NCBI RefSeq assembly: GCF_963667685.1
Contig: NZ_OY763930.1
Location: 617,001 to 681,000, forward strand
Length of the DNA: 64,000 bases
Direction of reading: 5' to 3'
From: Maridesulfovibrio sp.
GTDB taxonomy: Bacteria; Desulfobacterota; Desulfovibrionia; Desulfovibrionales; Desulfovibrionaceae
Position numbers and translations under genes: made by a program. The notes under the pieces were generated by a model. It was not told the DNA's origin. It did no database searches and saw nothing but the letters and a program-made list of their open reading frames with translations. This document shows, piece by piece, positions 63,188 through 64,000 of this stretch; positions within the stretch are counted from its first letter, which is position 1, and every line of letters begins with the position of its first letter.

Positions 63188-64000
63188 TCAGATATTCTTC
63201 AAAGGAAGTTTAACCGTAAATTTTGTCCAATTCCCAAAAGATGAATCCACTTCCAACTCTCCGCCATGCTGATTCTTGATTATGAAATAAGATACGGAAA
63301 GTCCCAGCCCTGTCCCCTTTCCCACTTCTTTTGTGGTGTAAAAAGGTTCAAAAATACGTTTACGGATAGCCATATCCATACCTGGACCGTTATCTTCTAT
63401 CTCAACTAAAACCATAGGGAATTCTTTCTTTATGCGGCAGATGAAACGGGGATTTTCATTAATGAAATCCTTCTCCATCATTGCTTCAGCACCGTTTTTT
63501 AACAGGTTGAAAAAAACCTGTTGCAGCTCGGTTCCCTCACATACAACATTCGGAATGTCACTATCGTACTCCCGATTTATCTCAATTTTCCTGAAATCAT
63601 AATGCTTTTTCAGATCATAATCGTTTGCTGCGAGTTCTATTGTGCTATCCAGCAACTTGGCAAGGTCGTACTTATCATGCCTCTTTTCACTCTTCCGGCT
63701 GAAGGTCAGCATATTTGCGACAATCGCTGCGGCTCTGTTGCCCGAGTCAAAAATCCCGTCAAGCATACGTAAAATATCTCGACGCTCCATGTAACAGCGC
63801 ATAGATTCCAGATCTAAACCACACTCTTCGGCCACAACTTCATTCTGTTTCAAATCGCCGAAAATGCGTTTACGCATGTTGTGCACATGCCCCAACACAC
63901 CGGCCAGGGGGTTGTTAATCTCATGAGCCATCCCTGCTGCCAAACCACCGACCGACATCATTTTCTCGGATTGAACCATCATCATCTCCAGCCGGGTGCG
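63188..64000 (-). CDS. sensor histidine kinase, C-terminal part (cut by window end)
   Basis: The frame is open from the right edge; the visible 270 residues include HisKA with GMAHEINNPLAGVLG, then HATPase with LKNGAEAM (N-box), DNGPGMD (G1), RIFEPFYTTKEVGKGTGLGL and a final LPLKNI. The intervening EKRHDKYD insert is charged. Sensor domain and true start lie outside the window. A small unknown gene follows 8 bp downstream. Response regulator not visible. Confidence 0.9.
   Translation of the reverse strand, partial: RTRLEMMMVQSEKMMSVGGLAAGMAHEINNPLAGVLGHVHNMRKRIFGDLKQNEVVAEECGLDLESMRCYMERRDILRMLDGIFDSGNRAAAIVANMLTFSRKSEKRHDKYDLAKLLDSTIELAANDYDLKKHYDFRKIEINREYDSDIPNVVCEGTELQQVFFNLLKNGAEAMMEKDFINENPRFICRIKKEFPMVLVEIEDNGPGMDMAIRKRIFEPFYTTKEVGKGTGLGLSVSYFIIKNQHGGELEVDSSFGNWTKFTVKLPLKNI

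Noticed and set aside
1-64000. CRISPR arrays, IS elements, integrases, rRNA
   Set aside because: No regularly spaced repeats, transposase-like or integrase-like frame, or rRNA sequence was recognised.

Overview
The window looks like chromosome of a mesophilic, probably marine member of the Desulfovibrionaceae (Maridesulfovibrio or Desulfovibrio type). This is inferred from gene content, not from a marker search. Supporting features are an amphi-Trp protein and CofD/YvcK-related proteins of the GAK type, a stand-alone IscU-like scaffold, a small molbindin, an orphan AmrS-type radical SAM enzyme, many hybrid histidine kinases, and Gram-negative envelope genes (lpxK, a YdbH-like protein). GC content is moderate by eye. 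Genes are dense on both strands and many units end in clear hairpin terminators. No rRNA, CRISPR array, transposase or integrase was seen.

Layout. 1-1.7 kb: tail of a CofD/YvcK-like gene, an amphi-Trp protein and a ferredoxin-nitroreductase. 1.7-5.5 kb: a small membrane protein and a hybrid histidine kinase. 5.7-8.1 kb: a DUF2325 protein behind a perfect Fur box, endonuclease IV and a second CofD-related protein. 8.4-11.8 kb: a YqiA-like esterase, a FemAB/GNAT-type protein, a LysR regulator and an IscU-like scaffold. 11.8-17.8 kb: a second hybrid kinase with its own periplasmic binding protein, an EEP phosphatase and a stand-alone solute-binding protein. 17.8-21.1 kb: small secreted proteins, one with a SUEL lectin domain, plus a UPF0489 protein and an unlisted 55-residue zinc-ribbon protein. 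21.3-31.4 kb: an S24 repressor with a divergent small gene, then rnr, lpxK, a Bax-inhibitor protein, a POT transporter, molbindin, a Na+/Ca2+ exchanger and a PP-loop thiolase-like enzyme. 31.6-36.4 kb: the housekeeping block recA-alaS-rplM-rpsI. 36.7-41.3 kb: an EAL-HDOD protein, a histidine kinase with a damaged receiver and a radical SAM protein, then a GNAT enzyme and a histidine-kinase scrap. 41.7-45.9 kb: a YdbH-like / DUF1318 lipoprotein / selO unit, then purM convergent. 47.1-48.4 kb: a small secreted protein and amrS.

The most accessory-looking segment is 48.55-51.88 kb. A tRNA-Pro(UGG) gene is followed about 3.2 kb later by an imperfect direct repeat of its 3' half plus its terminator (about 106 bp). 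Between the copies lie an RHS-core protein, which would be intact but for one in-frame amber codon, and a lipoprotein-like gene starting 4 bp after the RHS stop. This looks like a minimal RHS effector/partner island in an integration-site footprint with no integrase left.

The rest holds a dCache chemoreceptor, a class-I amidotransferase paired with an amidoligase, an FAD oxidoreductase, an MscS-type channel, a GGDEF protein whose signature is destroyed, a WsaF-like glycosyltransferase, and a histidine kinase cut by the window end. Signal transduction dominates: four histidine kinases, one chemoreceptor, and two proteins of the cyclic-di-GMP families that both look catalytically dead.
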